From Sedimenticola sp. (lineage in GTDB: Bacteria; Pseudomonadota; Gammaproteobacteria; Chromatiales; Chromatiaceae), in assembly GCA_027083925.1 (NCBI GenBank), contig JALWMK010000141.1, positions 1 through 38,152 of the forward strand: a stretch of 38,152 nucleotides of DNA, given 5' to 3'. Within the stretch, counting starts at the first letter, position 1; the number at the start of each line of letters is the position of its first letter. The notes under the pieces are model-generated. The model made no database searches, was not told the origin of the DNA, and worked only from the letters and a program-made list of their open reading frames with translations. Shown here piece by piece: positions 28,039 to 36,546 of this stretch. The translations under genes and the position numbers were made by a program.

Positions 28039-30494
28039 TATTTTCTCTGTTGTCTGAAGAGTGTGCGTATCCGCGCCGCATTACCGATCACCAGCAGGGA
28101 GCTGGCAGGCATGGAAATAGCGGCGATCAGCGGTGTTATCATGGCAGACATGGCCAACGGCACCATAATGATATTATAGGTGAAGGAAATAATAATGTTT
28201 TGACGAATGGTGCGCAGCGTCCGCCGGGAGAGGGAAACGGCCAGATGAATCTTCTCCAGTTCTTCTCCTATCAATACGATATCAGCGCTTTCCATGGATA
28301 CGTCGGTGCCGGATCCTATGGCGATACCCACATCAGCACGAATGAGTGCTGGTGCATCGTTAATGCCATCACCAACCATGGCAATCTGTTCTCCCTGCTT
28401 TTGCAAGTTGGCGATGACCCGATCCTTGTCCTCTGGCAAGACCTCGGCAATAACCTGCATGCCACCAAGTTGTTGTGCGATGGATTCTGCTACTGCGCGC
28501 CGGTCTCCGGACAACATGGTCAACTGGATATTTCTGGTGCGCAGGGATGCGATCAACTGTTTTGCATCAGGGCGGAGTTGGTCGGCCACGCCGATCAGGC
28601 CCCTGTGAACGCCATCCATGGCGACATGAACCGTGGATGTACCCCGCCGTTCAAGTGCCGGGGTTTGTTCAAGCAGTGACTCATCGAGCTGGACACCCTG
28701 CTTCTGAAGCCAGTTCACGGTGCCTATAACCATGGTGTGTTGTTGTGCCTGGGCGCGGATGCCAAGGCCGGATCTGGTGATGAACTGTGTTACCTCAATT
28801 TGTTGCAAGTCAAGATTTCTTTCTTTTGCCTTGGCAATGATCGCTTGGGCAATACTGTGCTCCGAGAGCCGCTCTGTTGCCGCGGCAAGCAGCAATAGCT
28901 GTGCCTCATCCATGCCCTTGCCCGGAATGATCTGCACCACCTGCATTTTTCCTTCTGTAAGGGTTCCGGTTTTGTCGAAAACGAAATGCTGCACATGAGA
29001 CAGGGTTTCCAGCACGGTGCTGTTCTTGATCAGTATTCCATGCCTGGCGCCCTGTCCGGAAGCTACGGCAATGGCCATGGGCGTGGCCAGGCCAAATGCA
29101 CAGGGGCAGGTGATGATGAGTACTGACGTGGCAGCCATGAGAGCCACTTCGAAATCACTGCGCACCCAAAGGAAAAAGGTAAGGCTGGCAAGGCTCAAAG
29201 TGGCAAGCACAAACCAAGGTACGATGCGATCTGCCGTGCACTGGATAGGAGCTTTCGAAGCCTGCGCCTCTTCCACCAGGCGGATGATTTTTCCCAAGGC
29301 AGTGTTATTCAACGTGCCCGTAACATCGATGGTCAAAGCGCCCTGCGCATTGACGGTGCCTGCCGATACACTATCTCCGGGGTGTTTGGCAACAGGCCTG
29401 GATTCTCCGCTGAGCATAGCTTCGTCAACCTCGCTTTCTCCCTGAAGCACAATGCCATCAACCGGAATTTTTGCTCCTGGCTTGACAATAACAGTATTGC
29501 CTGGCCGAACCCGGCGTATGGGCACGGACTTTTCCTCGCCATCCTGCAGCACCAGGGCAACTTTGGGCTGCAGGTCAAGAAGGCGCTGGGTGGCGGCAAC
29601 TGCATGGCGCTTGGAAACGCCCTCCAGATGTCTGCCAACCAGAATAATGAAAATAAAATTCACCACAGTGTCAAAATACACATGCTGATCCGGCAGGCCA
29701 GCAATGGTCACCCAGGTGGAATAGGCCCAGGTGACGGTTGCACCCAGGGCAATGGGCAGATCCATGCCCAGGTGCCTGGTACGCAGACTGGTCCATGCGC
29801 CTTTCAGGAAAGGCCAGCCGGAATAGAACAAAGTGGGGGTGGCCAGCACGAAACCTACCCAGTGAAACAGGGAGCGGAATTCACCTTCGTCAGCGCCGCT
29901 GTACAGGGCAATGGAAACCCATAGCAGGTTCATCATGGTGAAACCGGCAAAGGTGATGCGGAAGAGAAAGTCGCGGGTTTGTCTTTTCAGAATGCCTTCT
30001 GCGGCTTCAGGATCAAATGGTGTGACGGCATAACCGATTGTTCCCAGGTGGCGGATGATTTTCGAGAGTTTGACCTGGCTGTTGTCCCAGCGCAGCAGCA
30101 ACCGTTTTGCGGATAGGTTTACCCGTGCAGAGAGGATGCCCGGAAGTTTTTTCAGGCTGTGTTCGATAAGCCATATGCAGGCGGCACAGTGGATGCCTTC
30201 AACCAGCAAGTGAACCTCTCGCTGCTGCCCATGCTCCTCTACAAATTCCGACTGAACCTCTTCCAGGTCAAAGATATCCACGTCTTCAGGAGGCGTTGGA
30301 GGAGGCTCGAGAAGGGTTCCTTCGGGAGTACGTTTGTAGAAACCGTCCATTCCTGCGGCATAAATGGCTTCACATACGGACTGACAGCCAAAACAGCAAA
30401 AATGCTGTTTCTCACCACCAACCTTGGCAATAAAATCCTGGCCGGGAGTCAAGGGCAGGCTGCAATGAAAGCAGCTGCCATTCTGGGAGTTCAT
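28038..30494 (-). CDS. ccoI: Copper-exporting P1B-type ATPase for cbb3 oxidase assembly
   Basis: Heavy-metal P-type ATPase (also called FixI) that moves copper across the inner membrane for the CcoN active site. The N-terminus is rich in cysteine (CFHCSLPL, then FCCFGCQSVCEAI), followed by a metal-binding HMA domain with CAAC (GIHCAACIW, near residue 102). The CPC motif in the membrane is in ITCPCAFGLATP near residue 477. The phosphorylation site DKTGTLTEG and hinge GDGINDAPAL are intact. The 818 residues are typical. It overlaps ccoH by four bases (ATGA) and ccoS by one. Confidence 0.96.
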   Translation of the reverse strand: MNSQNGSCFHCSLPLTPGQDFIAKVGGEKQHFCCFGCQSVCEAIYAAGMDGFYKRTPEGTLLEPPPTPPEDVDIFDLEEVQSEFVEEHGQQREVHLLVEGIHCAACIWLIEHSLKKLPGILSARVNLSAKRLLLRWDNSQVKLSKIIRHLGTIGYAVTPFDPEAAEGILKRQTRDFLFRITFAGFTMMNLLWVSIALYSGADEGEFRSLFHWVGFVLATPTLFYSGWPFLKGAWTSLRTRHLGMDLPIALGATVTWAYSTWVTIAGLPDQHVYFDTVVNFIFIILVGRHLEGVSKRHAVAATQRLLDLQPKVALVLQDGEEKSVPIRRVRPGNTVIVKPGAKIPVDGIVLQGESEVDEAMLSGESRPVAKHPGDSVSAGTVNAQGALTIDVTGTLNNTALGKIIRLVEEAQASKAPIQCTADRIVPWFVLATLSLASLTFFLWVRSDFEVALMAATSVLIITCPCAFGLATPMAIAVASGQGARHGILIKNSTVLETLSHVQHFVFDKTGTLTEGKMQVVQIIPGKGMDEAQLLLLAAATERLSEHSIAQAIIAKAKERNLDLQQIEVTQFITRSGLGIRAQAQQHTMVIGTVNWLQKQGVQLDESLLEQTPALERRGTSTVHVAMDGVHRGLIGVADQLRPDAKQLIASLRTRNIQLTMLSGDRRAVAESIAQQLGGMQVIAEVLPEDKDRVIANLQKQGEQIAMVGDGINDAPALIRADVGIAIGSGTDVSMESADIVLIGEELEKIHLAVSLSRRTLRTIRQNIIISFTYNIIMVPLAMSAMITPLIAAISMPASSLLVIGNAARIRTLFRQQRK

Positions 30495-31048
30495 TGACTG
30501 CTGCTGGATAACACGGATATGCGGCGGGTCAGTTTCAGGCTGTCTTCGCCCTTGCTCAGCACGACGTTGAGATCCCAGGCGCCCTTCAGGGGGAAAATCA
30601 GCTCTGCGCTAAATACGCCAGGTGCGATTTTTTGCATCTTGGTGCTGAAGTCGGCGTTTACGTTGCTAGGCCGGTAGGCCTGAATGACGGCCCCGTCTGC
30701 ATCGATAGGAGTGCCTTTGGCATCCACCACATTGAAGGAGTAACGCGCAGACTCCCCGGTAACAGGTTTGCGTATCGTATTCAGCGTCATATACCAGCCG
30801 AGGCGGTTGCGCATCTGTTGCTGTGATACAAAATTCCGCTCTTGATCCCTACCTTTCTCATAGTAGTTTTTTTCCACCAGCCCAGGGCTGGTCACGATTG
30901 CGGTCACGATAAAGGCAGCATTGACGCCCAATACCAAAAGGATGCCACCGATCCATCCCAGAACCCATGGGTTTCTGAATGCTTCCTTGTTGTGTTGTGA
31001 GAAGCGGGGAGTATTTCCAGTGCGTGTTTCATTCATAGTGGGGTTCAT
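30491..31048 (-). CDS. ccoH: cbb3 oxidase accessory protein FixH/CcoH family
   Basis: A 185-residue single-span membrane protein of the FixH family. The membrane segment VLGWIGGILLVLGVNAAFIV is followed by the family marker PGLVEKNYYEKGRDQERN and a periplasmic beta-rich domain. CcoH stays with the cbb3 complex and supports its maturation. The start overlaps the end of ccoG by four bases (ATGA at 31045-31048); a second in-frame ATG at residue 5 (MNETRTGN) is possible. Confidence 0.93.
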   Translation of the reverse strand: MNPTMNETRTGNTPRFSQHNKEAFRNPWVLGWIGGILLVLGVNAAFIVTAIVTSPGLVEKNYYEKGRDQERNFVSQQQMRNRLGWYMTLNTIRKPVTGESARYSFNVVDAKGTPIDADGAVIQAYRPSNVNADFSTKMQKIAPGVFSAELIFPLKGAWDLNVVLSKGEDSLKLTRRISVLSSSSQ

Positions 31049-32472
31049 GGTTTTGGAGCAAAAAACATGCTTTCGTAAGAAGAGGTTTGTGTGGGATCAT
31101 CATGATTGACAATCGTGAAGGTGATCGGTGTGCGTTCATCCTTGATGTTTTCGGCCGGGGCGTTGATAAACATAATGTAAGAGCCGGTGTTGCCTTTTCG
31201 TGCCAGCAAGGTTTTTTCAGCGCCTTTGAGTACCATTCCTTCAATGCCGGATGCGGTTACCTTGATAGGGATATCATCGGTGGTTTTGTTGAGAATCTTA
31301 ACATCATACTTGTTCTGTATTGTGCCATCGCTACGTTGTACGAACAATGGTGAGCGGCCATGTAAAACCTTGACTTCGATATGCCCCAAACTGGTAAGAC
31401 CGTAAATGATGCCGCTGATCGACAAGGTCAGGATGGTCAGGTAAACCAGCACTCTGGGACGTTTTAACAAAGGCAGTTGTTTTTTGCCTTCCATCTCGTC
31501 CATGGAGGCATAGCGAATCAATCCCGTGGGGCGGCCGATTTTTCCCATTACCGCATCGCAGGCATCCAGGCACAAAGAGCAGGTAATGCAGCCTTCCTGC
31601 TGACCCATGCGGATATCGATGCCGGTAGGGCAGACCGCAATGCACTGTTTGCAGTCGATGCAGTCGCCGTTGCCTTCCACAAGCTGGCCTTTCTTCAGGC
31701 GCCCGCGAGGTTCGCCACGATGAAAATCATAGGTGGGCAGAATGGTTTCCTTATCGTACATGACGCCCTGAATGCGGGCGTAGGGACAAAGCCAGAAGCA
31801 GGTCTGTTCACGCAGTTTGCCTGCCAGCAGCATGGTTCCGGCAATGAACAAGGCAATCACACCATATTCCGTGGTGCTGGCGTTGAAAGTAAGAAGGTCA
31901 TGCCAAAGCTGGCGAGCATCGGTGAACCAGGCTACGAAGCTGATTCCCGTTAACACAGAAATAATAAACCACACTAAATACTTGAGTGATTTCTTGCGTA
32001 TTTTTTCTGTGTTCCAGGGGCCGGCATCCAGTTTTCGGCGTTTGGCCGGTGTGCCTTCAATCTTGTCCTCCAGCCAGATAAATAAATCTGTCCAGGCAGT
32101 CTGGAAGCAAAAAAAGCCACAATATACCCGACCTGCAATCGTGGTAACGGCCGCCAGCAGCATGGCAAAGAACAACAGTACCAGCGCCAACATCCATACA
32201 TCCTGGGGGAGGATGGTGAGGCCGAAGATATGGAACTGGCGATCTGGAATGTCAAAAAGAATGGCTTGCTGGCCATTCCAGCGGAGATAGGGGCCAAAGA
32301 AAAGAATCAGCCAGATGCTGTGTGTAACCCACTTCAGGCGACGCCATTTGCCCACCGCCTTTTTCGGGTAAGTTTTTTCTTCGCCGGTGTTGACATGCCA
32401 GTTGGCGACTTCCTCATAGATATCGTCGGAATAGTTTGCCTTGCTTTCTTTGGAAGTGGATGATTCTGTCAC
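31045..32472 (-). CDS. ccoG: cbb3 oxidase accessory iron-sulfur protein CcoG
   Basis: A polytopic membrane ferredoxin-like protein proposed to reduce copper for CcoN assembly. It has about five membrane segments, and two [4Fe-4S] cysteine clusters in CIDCKQCIAVCPTGIDIRMG and CITCSLCLDACDAVMG near residues 270-305. A periplasmic Ig-like FixG C-terminal domain is also present. I prefer GTG 32472 (MTESSTSKESKANYSDD) because AGGAG lies six bases before it; GTG 32490 is also in frame. It is the first gene of the ccoGHIS group, and all three downstream junctions overlap. Confidence 0.94.
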   Translation of the reverse strand: MTESSTSKESKANYSDDIYEEVANWHVNTGEEKTYPKKAVGKWRRLKWVTHSIWLILFFGPYLRWNGQQAILFDIPDRQFHIFGLTILPQDVWMLALVLLFFAMLLAAVTTIAGRVYCGFFCFQTAWTDLFIWLEDKIEGTPAKRRKLDAGPWNTEKIRKKSLKYLVWFIISVLTGISFVAWFTDARQLWHDLLTFNASTTEYGVIALFIAGTMLLAGKLREQTCFWLCPYARIQGVMYDKETILPTYDFHRGEPRGRLKKGQLVEGNGDCIDCKQCIAVCPTGIDIRMGQQEGCITCSLCLDACDAVMGKIGRPTGLIRYASMDEMEGKKQLPLLKRPRVLVYLTILTLSISGIIYGLTSLGHIEVKVLHGRSPLFVQRSDGTIQNKYDVKILNKTTDDIPIKVTASGIEGMVLKGAEKTLLARKGNTGSYIMFINAPAENIKDERTPITFTIVNHDDPTQTSSYESMFFAPKP

Positions 32473-32523
32473 CGTGTTCTCCTGGTTCACATGTTATATA
32501 CAGGGCAAATGCTGAACCTTCAA

Positions 32524-32529
32524 ATTATA
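32524..32529 (-). promoter_or_regulatory. Candidate -10 for ccoGHIS
   Basis: The minus strand reads GGATATAATTT, an exact TATAAT, about 52 bases before the ccoG start. No good -35 is seen, which is consistent with an activator-dependent promoter, but I could not find a full Fnr site beside it. Confidence 0.45.
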
Positions 32530-32629
32530 TCCTGAATCCGTGGGTTCATGACGGCGCATAGCGCAAGCTCTTGATCTCCCAGCGGTTAAAAAAATACCCG
32601 CTTAGACCTAATGGTGAAGCCAAGACTTG

Positions 32630-32738
32630 TTGATTCCACCGGGAAATCAATATCATACGCTCTGAATCTGCGGATTCAGGTATATCTGAACGGGCTGGTG
32701 TCAGCCCGGAAATCCCACATCCTGGTGCAATTTCCAGG
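32630..32738. repeat. Cluster of four consecutive hairpins between the two cco gene groups
   Basis: Four inverted repeats follow each other in 109 bases. They are TTGATT...AATCAA (32630-32650), CTGAATC-TGCG-GATTCAG (32662-32679, 7-bp stem, 4-base loop), CGGGCTG-GTGT-CAGCCCG (32691-32708, 7-bp stem) and CCTGG...CCAGG (32721-32738, 5-bp stem). No T-run follows any of them. An open frame runs through on the minus strand, but it matches nothing I know. This could be a small structured RNA, an operator or nucleoid-protein site, or a dispersed palindromic repeat. The rest of the interval from 32473 to 32813 shows only the -10 listed separately. Confidence 0.6.
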
Positions 32739-32813
32739 TTAGATATTGCCATTGCGGTGTCGGGCTGTCAGTGATAATTCACAATATCTGCAGGATTAAC
32801 AAGGCATTGCAAT

Positions 32814-32843
32814 AAAAAAACAGGGGAGCTTTCAGCCCCCCTG
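32814..32843 (-). terminator. Intrinsic terminator of the ccoNOQP group
   Basis: On the minus strand CAGGGGGGC pairs with GCTCCCCTG (one G-T pair) around a TGAAA loop, followed directly by seven Ts. It lies 26 bases after the stop codon of the 38-residue gene and separates the ccoNOQP group from ccoG. Confidence 0.9.
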
Positions 32844-32868
32844 CCAGTTTGTCTATTCGTGATAGCTG

Positions 32869-32985
32869 TCAATCGTCAGATTTTGTTTCATTCATGAGTT
32901 TCCTTACTTTCCAAACCAGAAATATGAACACAATTACGGCAATGGTTACTGACAGATAAGATGCTATGGCTGTCCAGTCCGACAT
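32869..32985 (-). CDS. 38-residue single-span membrane protein in the cco cluster
   Basis: A very short gene starting at ATG 32985. The protein begins MSDWTAIASYLSVTIAVIV and continues with FIFLVWKVRKLMNE before ending TKSDD: one hydrophobic span, then a positively charged stretch and an acidic end, suggesting the C-terminus is in the cytoplasm. A strong AGGAGGGA ribosome binding site ends seven bases before the start. It lies 69 bases after ccoP and immediately before the operon terminator. Some cbb3 enzymes contain small extra subunits such as CcoM of Pseudomonas stutzeri, so this is a candidate small subunit or assembly factor. I do not recognise its sequence. Confidence 0.75.
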   Translation of the reverse strand: MSDWTAIASYLSVTIAVIVFIFLVWKVRKLMNETKSDD

Positions 32986-33012
32986 GATTATCCCTCCTGA
33001 AAGGATGTGGAA

Positions 33013-33036
33013 AGGCACCCGGAAATCCGGGTGCCT
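33013..33036. promoter_or_regulatory. Perfect hairpin between ccoP and the small gene
   Basis: AGGCACCCGG and CCGGGTGCCT form a perfect 10-bp stem around a 4-base loop, 18 bases after the ccoP stop. Only a short TTT follows on the minus strand, so it looks more like an RNA-stabilising or partial-termination element that would set the level of the small gene relative to ccoNOQP. Confidence 0.7.
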
Positions 33037-33054
33037 GAGCTGGTTGTTAACTAC

Positions 33055-33897
33055 TTACTGACCACCGCCAAGGGCGTGCACATAAACGGCAAGCTTCTTG
33101 ATCTGGATGTCTGTCAAACGCTCTTTCCAGGCCGGCATTTCAGCTTTGCGGGTATTGGGGTCAGTAGGATCGTTGACGCCATGCGCAATGGTGGCCTTGA
33201 TGCTGGCCAGTTGATCCTTGGCAGTGAAGCGCCAGATTTTGTCAACCAGATTGGCAGAGCCCAGCGCTGCCATACCCTTGCCATCCGGGCCGTGACAACC
33301 GATACAACCCTTGGCTGCATACAAAGGCTCGCTCACAACAGTGCCATTGTGGATTGCTCCAGCCAATTTGTCGATTTCCGCGGTGCTAAGCTGAGCGCCG
33401 CCCATTTTCGGCATCACGGCCTTGCGACCGTCAGCGATGGATGTGTTAATCAGGTCAATGGAGCCGCCAAACAGCCAGTCATCGTCAACCAGGGCGGGGT
33501 AGCCGGGGTTTCCGCCGCCGCCGCTGCCGTGACAGGCAGCGCAGTTGTCTCCATACAGCACTTTTGAAGAGCGCACCACATAGTTTTTCAATTCATCGTC
33601 TGCGAGGATGGCTGCGGCACTCATACCAGGCAGCTTGTCTTCGTATTTGGCGCGAATATCCGTTACTTCTTTCATGTCTTTCTTGAATTCGCCGATGGAT
33701 GTCCAGCCAGCCAGCCCCTTGAAGTGGCTGTTTAGCATAGGCCAGGAAGGATAATACAGGGTATACAACACCACCAGGATCCAGCTGGCATGTAGCCCGA
33801 GCATCCACCATTTTGGTGGTGGGTTGGTCAGTTCCGCCAGAGTCTCGTCCCAGACGTGACCGGTAGTCTGGCCGTGAGGATTGCTATTGTCACTCAT
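33055..33897 (-). CDS. ccoP: cbb3 cytochrome oxidase diheme subunit CcoP
   Basis: Membrane-anchored diheme cytochrome c that receives electrons and passes them to CcoO. One membrane segment (WWMLGLHASWILVVLYTLYY) is followed by two cytochrome c domains with heme sites CAACH near residue 119 and CIGCH near residue 198. Candidate axial methionines are in VMPKMGG and AEMPAW. The sequence PPPKWWMLG and the FKDM-like FKKDMKEV region are typical of CcoP. The 280 residues are normal. It overlaps ccoQ by four bases (ATGA at 33894-33897). Confidence 0.97.
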   Translation of the reverse strand: MSDNSNPHGQTTGHVWDETLAELTNPPPKWWMLGLHASWILVVLYTLYYPSWPMLNSHFKGLAGWTSIGEFKKDMKEVTDIRAKYEDKLPGMSAAAILADDELKNYVVRSSKVLYGDNCAACHGSGGGGNPGYPALVDDDWLFGGSIDLINTSIADGRKAVMPKMGGAQLSTAEIDKLAGAIHNGTVVSEPLYAAKGCIGCHGPDGKGMAALGSANLVDKIWRFTAKDQLASIKATIAHGVNDPTDPNTRKAEMPAWKERLTDIQIKKLAVYVHALGGGQ

Positions 33898-34100
33898 TTT
33901 TCTTTCTCCGAGTCTGTATTCTTTTCGTCAAACGGAATGTTCCGTTGTGATTCAAGACGTTCTTTGTTCTTCGGGTTGAACACATAGGTATAGATCCATA
34001 CCATGGCCAGCAATGTTCCTATCGTCAGGATCATGCCGATCCAGTCATGCAGGGTCATTGCTGCCCAGTTGGTCTGGAAATATTCCCGAAGACTACTCAC
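33894..34100 (-). CDS. ccoQ: cbb3 cytochrome oxidase subunit CcoQ
   Basis: Small single-span subunit that stabilises the cbb3 complex. The core ([20 protein letters not shown], then [19 protein letters not shown]) ends with the family tail NIPFDE. Two starts are possible: GTG 34100, overlapping the end of ccoO, with AAGGAAGG upstream and giving 68 residues; or ATG 34058, giving 54 residues but no clear ribosome binding site. I prefer the GTG. It lies between ccoO and ccoP as expected. Confidence 0.82.
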   Translation of the reverse strand: MSSLREYFQTNWAAMTLHDWIGMILTIGTLLAMVWIYTYVFNPKNKERLESQRNIPFDEKNTDSEKEK

Positions 34101-34815
34101 GATAATCCACGCCTTCCTTGAGGTTGGCCATGGTACCCAGTACCTGTAGATAGGCGACCAGTGCTTCCATCTCTGACTTGCCGTCAACGTCAGCGGCAGT
34201 TGCGATGTCTGCATCGGTATAGGGCACGCCAATCATACGCAGCCCCTTAAGATTCCTCTCGAGTTGCTTGCCATCGACAGCGTTTTCCATCAGCCAGGGA
34301 TAATTCGGCATCACAGACTCGGGAACCACAGAGCGTGGCGCCAACAAGTGTTGGACATGCCATTCATCGGAGTACTTGCCACCAACTCTTGCCAGATCCG
34401 GGCCGGTTCGCTTGGAACCCCATTGGAAGGGATGGTCATACATGGACTCGGAAGCCAGTGAATAATGACCATAGCGCTCAGCTTCATCGCGGAAGGGGCG
34501 GATCTGCTGCGAATGACACAGATAGCAGCCCTCGCGGATGTAGACATCACGGCCCGCTTGCTCAAGGGCGGTGTAGGGGCGGACGCCATCGCCGGTCTTC
34601 CAGGTGGAAAGGTCTTTACGATCCGCCTTGGCCACGTTGGCCTGCCAGACAATTTCCGGGTGCTTGTTATGCTCCATGGTATCGTCCAGGTAGAACAGGG
34701 GGACAATCTCCACCAGGCCACCCACGGATAACGTTACCAGGAGCAAGACGAACATGACGAATACATTGCGTTCCGCCTTGTCCTGCAGTTTGGTTGAATG
34801 AATTTTATCAGCCAT
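34093..34815 (-). CDS. ccoO: cbb3 cytochrome oxidase monoheme subunit CcoO
   Basis: Membrane-anchored monoheme cytochrome c of the cbb3 oxidase. An N-terminal membrane segment ([20 protein letters not shown]) is followed by the heme site [17 protein letters not shown] near residue 96. The family segments [15 protein letters not shown] and [20 protein letters not shown], the latter with the likely axial methionine, come after it. The 240 residues are somewhat above the ~200 of many CcoO proteins but within range. AGGAG precedes the start; the gap to ccoN is 14 bases. Confidence 0.97.
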   Translation of the reverse strand: MADKIHSTKLQDKAERNVFVMFVLLLVTLSVGGLVEIVPLFYLDDTMEHNKHPEIVWQANVAKADRKDLSTWKTGDGVRPYTALEQAGRDVYIREGCYLCHSQQIRPFRDEAERYGHYSLASESMYDHPFQWGSKRTGPDLARVGGKYSDEWHVQHLLAPRSVVPESVMPNYPWLMENAVDGKQLERNLKGLRMIGVPYTDADIATAADVDGKSEMEALVAYLQVLGTMANLKEGVDYRE

Positions 34816-34829
34816 TGTTGATTCTCCTG

Positions 34830-36245
34830 TTAAGCCGTAGCCGCAGCAGCAGTAGAGCTGCGCTCGGTGGAAGCCTTGCGAATGGTCATAATGACGTTGT
34901 AGAGCATGATGACACCACCTGAGAAGAAGATCATGCCGCCGATGGCGCGCATGGCATAGTAGGGGTGCATGGCAGCTACTGATTCAGCGAAGGTATAGGT
35001 CAGGGTGCCAAATTCGTCATAGTCGCGCCACATCAAGCCTTGCATGATGCCGGATACCCACATGGCAGTGATGTATACAACCGTGCCGATGGTGGATGTC
35101 CAGAAGTGGATGTTGACCAGCTTGGCGGAGTACATCTTGACGCCCCAGAGCTTTTCCACCATATGATAGAGCGCACCTGCAGATACCATGGCAACCCAGC
35201 CCAACGCACCAGAGTGGACATGACCTACCGTCCAGTCAGTGTAATGGGAGAGAGCATTAACTGACTTGGCGGACATGACCGGACCTTCAAAGGTGGACAT
35301 GGCGTAAAAAGCCAGAGACATGATCATGAAGCGCAGGATGTAATCCTCACGCAGTTTGTCCCATGCGCCGGAGAGGGTCATCATCCCGTTGATGGCGCCA
35401 CCCCAGGAAGGGATGATCATGGCCAGAGAAATGGCTGCACCTACGGAACCTGTCCAGTCAGGCAGTGCGGTGTATTGCAGGTGGTGAGCACCCAGCCAGA
35501 CATAACCAAACATCAGTGCCCAGAAGTGCAATACGGACAAACGATAGGAGAATATCGGGCGATTGGCCTGCTTGGGTACAAAATAATACATAATGCCCAG
35601 GAAGCCAGCAGTCAGGTAGAAGCCCACCGCATTGTGGCCCCACCACCATTGAATCATGGCATCCTGCACACCGGAGAATATGGAGTAAGACTTGAACAGG
35701 CTGACGGGAATCGCCAGGCTGTTGACCACATGCAGATAGGTGATCATGACGAACATGCCCATGAAGAACCAGTTGGACACATAAATATGGCTGGTCTTGC
35801 GCTTGGCAATGGTCATGATGAAGTTCAATCCAAAGGATAGCCAGACCACGGCAATGGCCAGATCAATGGGCCATTCCAGTTCAGCGTATTCCTTGGACTG
35901 GGTGATACCCAGTGGAAGAGTGATAACTGCAGCGACAATGATCAGGTTCCACCCCCAGAAGGTGAACCAGGCCATTTTCGGACTCCAGAGAGAGGTGCCG
36001 CCGGTTCGTTGCACGCTGTAGAATGCGGTAGCAAACAAGGTACAACCACCGAAGGCAAAGATTACAGCGTTTGTATGAAGGGGCCGTAAGCGACCGAAAG
36101 TAAGTTCGGCGATATCAAAGTTGAGGAACGGCCATGCCAGTTGTGATGCGATGAAGGTTCCCACCAGGGTTCCCACAACAAGATAGACGACCGCCATGAT
36201 GGAAAACCATCGTATGACGTCAAAATCATATTTCGTTTCTTCCAC
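34830..36245 (-). CDS. ccoN: cbb3 cytochrome oxidase catalytic subunit CcoN
   Basis: The 12-span catalytic subunit with low-spin heme b and the high-spin heme b3-CuB site, which reduces oxygen at low concentrations and pumps protons. Ligand histidines are visible in [43 protein letters not shown] and [15 protein letters not shown] start it at GTG 36245 ([15 protein letters not shown]), which has GGGAGG at good spacing; an ATG at 36284 is in frame but lacks this. That gives 471 residues, normal for CcoN. It begins the ccoNOQP group. Confidence 0.97.
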   Translation of the reverse strand: MEETKYDFDVIRWFSIMAVVYLVVGTLVGTFIASQLAWPFLNFDIAELTFGRLRPLHTNAVIFAFGGCTLFATAFYSVQRTGGTSLWSPKMAWFTFWGWNLIIVAAVITLPLGITQSKEYAELEWPIDLAIAVVWLSFGLNFIMTIAKRKTSHIYVSNWFFMGMFVMITYLHVVNSLAIPVSLFKSYSIFSGVQDAMIQWWWGHNAVGFYLTAGFLGIMYYFVPKQANRPIFSYRLSVLHFWALMFGYVWLGAHHLQYTALPDWTGSVGAAISLAMIIPSWGGAINGMMTLSGAWDKLREDYILRFMIMSLAFYAMSTFEGPVMSAKSVNALSHYTDWTVGHVHSGALGWVAMVSAGALYHMVEKLWGVKMYSAKLVNIHFWTSTIGTVVYITAMWVSGIMQGLMWRDYDEFGTLTYTFAESVAAMHPYYAMRAIGGMIFFSGGVIMLYNVIMTIRKASTERSSTAAAATA

Positions 36246-36382
36246 GAAAACCTCCCAGTTCAGATTTCGAAAAAAACAACCCATAAAGCTTGTGTTTGCG
36301 GAAGCCTTGTTTTCTTACAGCACCCAAGTACACCGAAATATTTCGTGACCTGTTTAACAAAAGAAGGTTCCCGACCGACGAG

Positions 36383-36388
36383 ATTATA
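36383..36388 (-). promoter_or_regulatory. Candidate -10 for ccoNOQP
   Basis: The minus strand reads TTTGTATAATCTC, an exact TATAAT about 138 bases before the ccoN start. No clear -35 is present. The Fnr-like site at 36440-36453 would be centred near -70 relative to the start this predicts, one of the spacings at which Fnr-type activators can work. Confidence 0.45.
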
Positions 36389-36439
36389 CAAAGATTAAGG
36401 GGTAGTTATATGAGAAATGTCAGTTTTTTGCAGTTATAT

Positions 36440-36453
36440 TTGATTTTTGTCAG
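36440..36453 (-). promoter_or_regulatory. Fnr/Anr-like operator upstream of ccoN
   Basis: The minus strand reads CTGAC-AAAA-ATCAA, matching the Anr/Fnr pattern TTGAY-N4-RTCAA at nine of ten positions. With an Fnr gene directly upstream, low-oxygen activation of ccoNOQP is a reasonable inference. Confidence 0.5.
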
Positions 36454-36546
36454 ATGCAAACGGGGAATTTGGCGTAATCGGGGAGGTTTTCAGGGCAAAA
36501 AACAGAACGCTGTAGAGAAAGCAATCTATTGATGTTAAAGCCGTTG

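Noticed and set aside
32546-32752. A 68-codon minus-strand open frame across the four-hairpin cluster
   Set aside because: It has no ribosome binding site and no recognisable features; the palindromes explain the sequence better.
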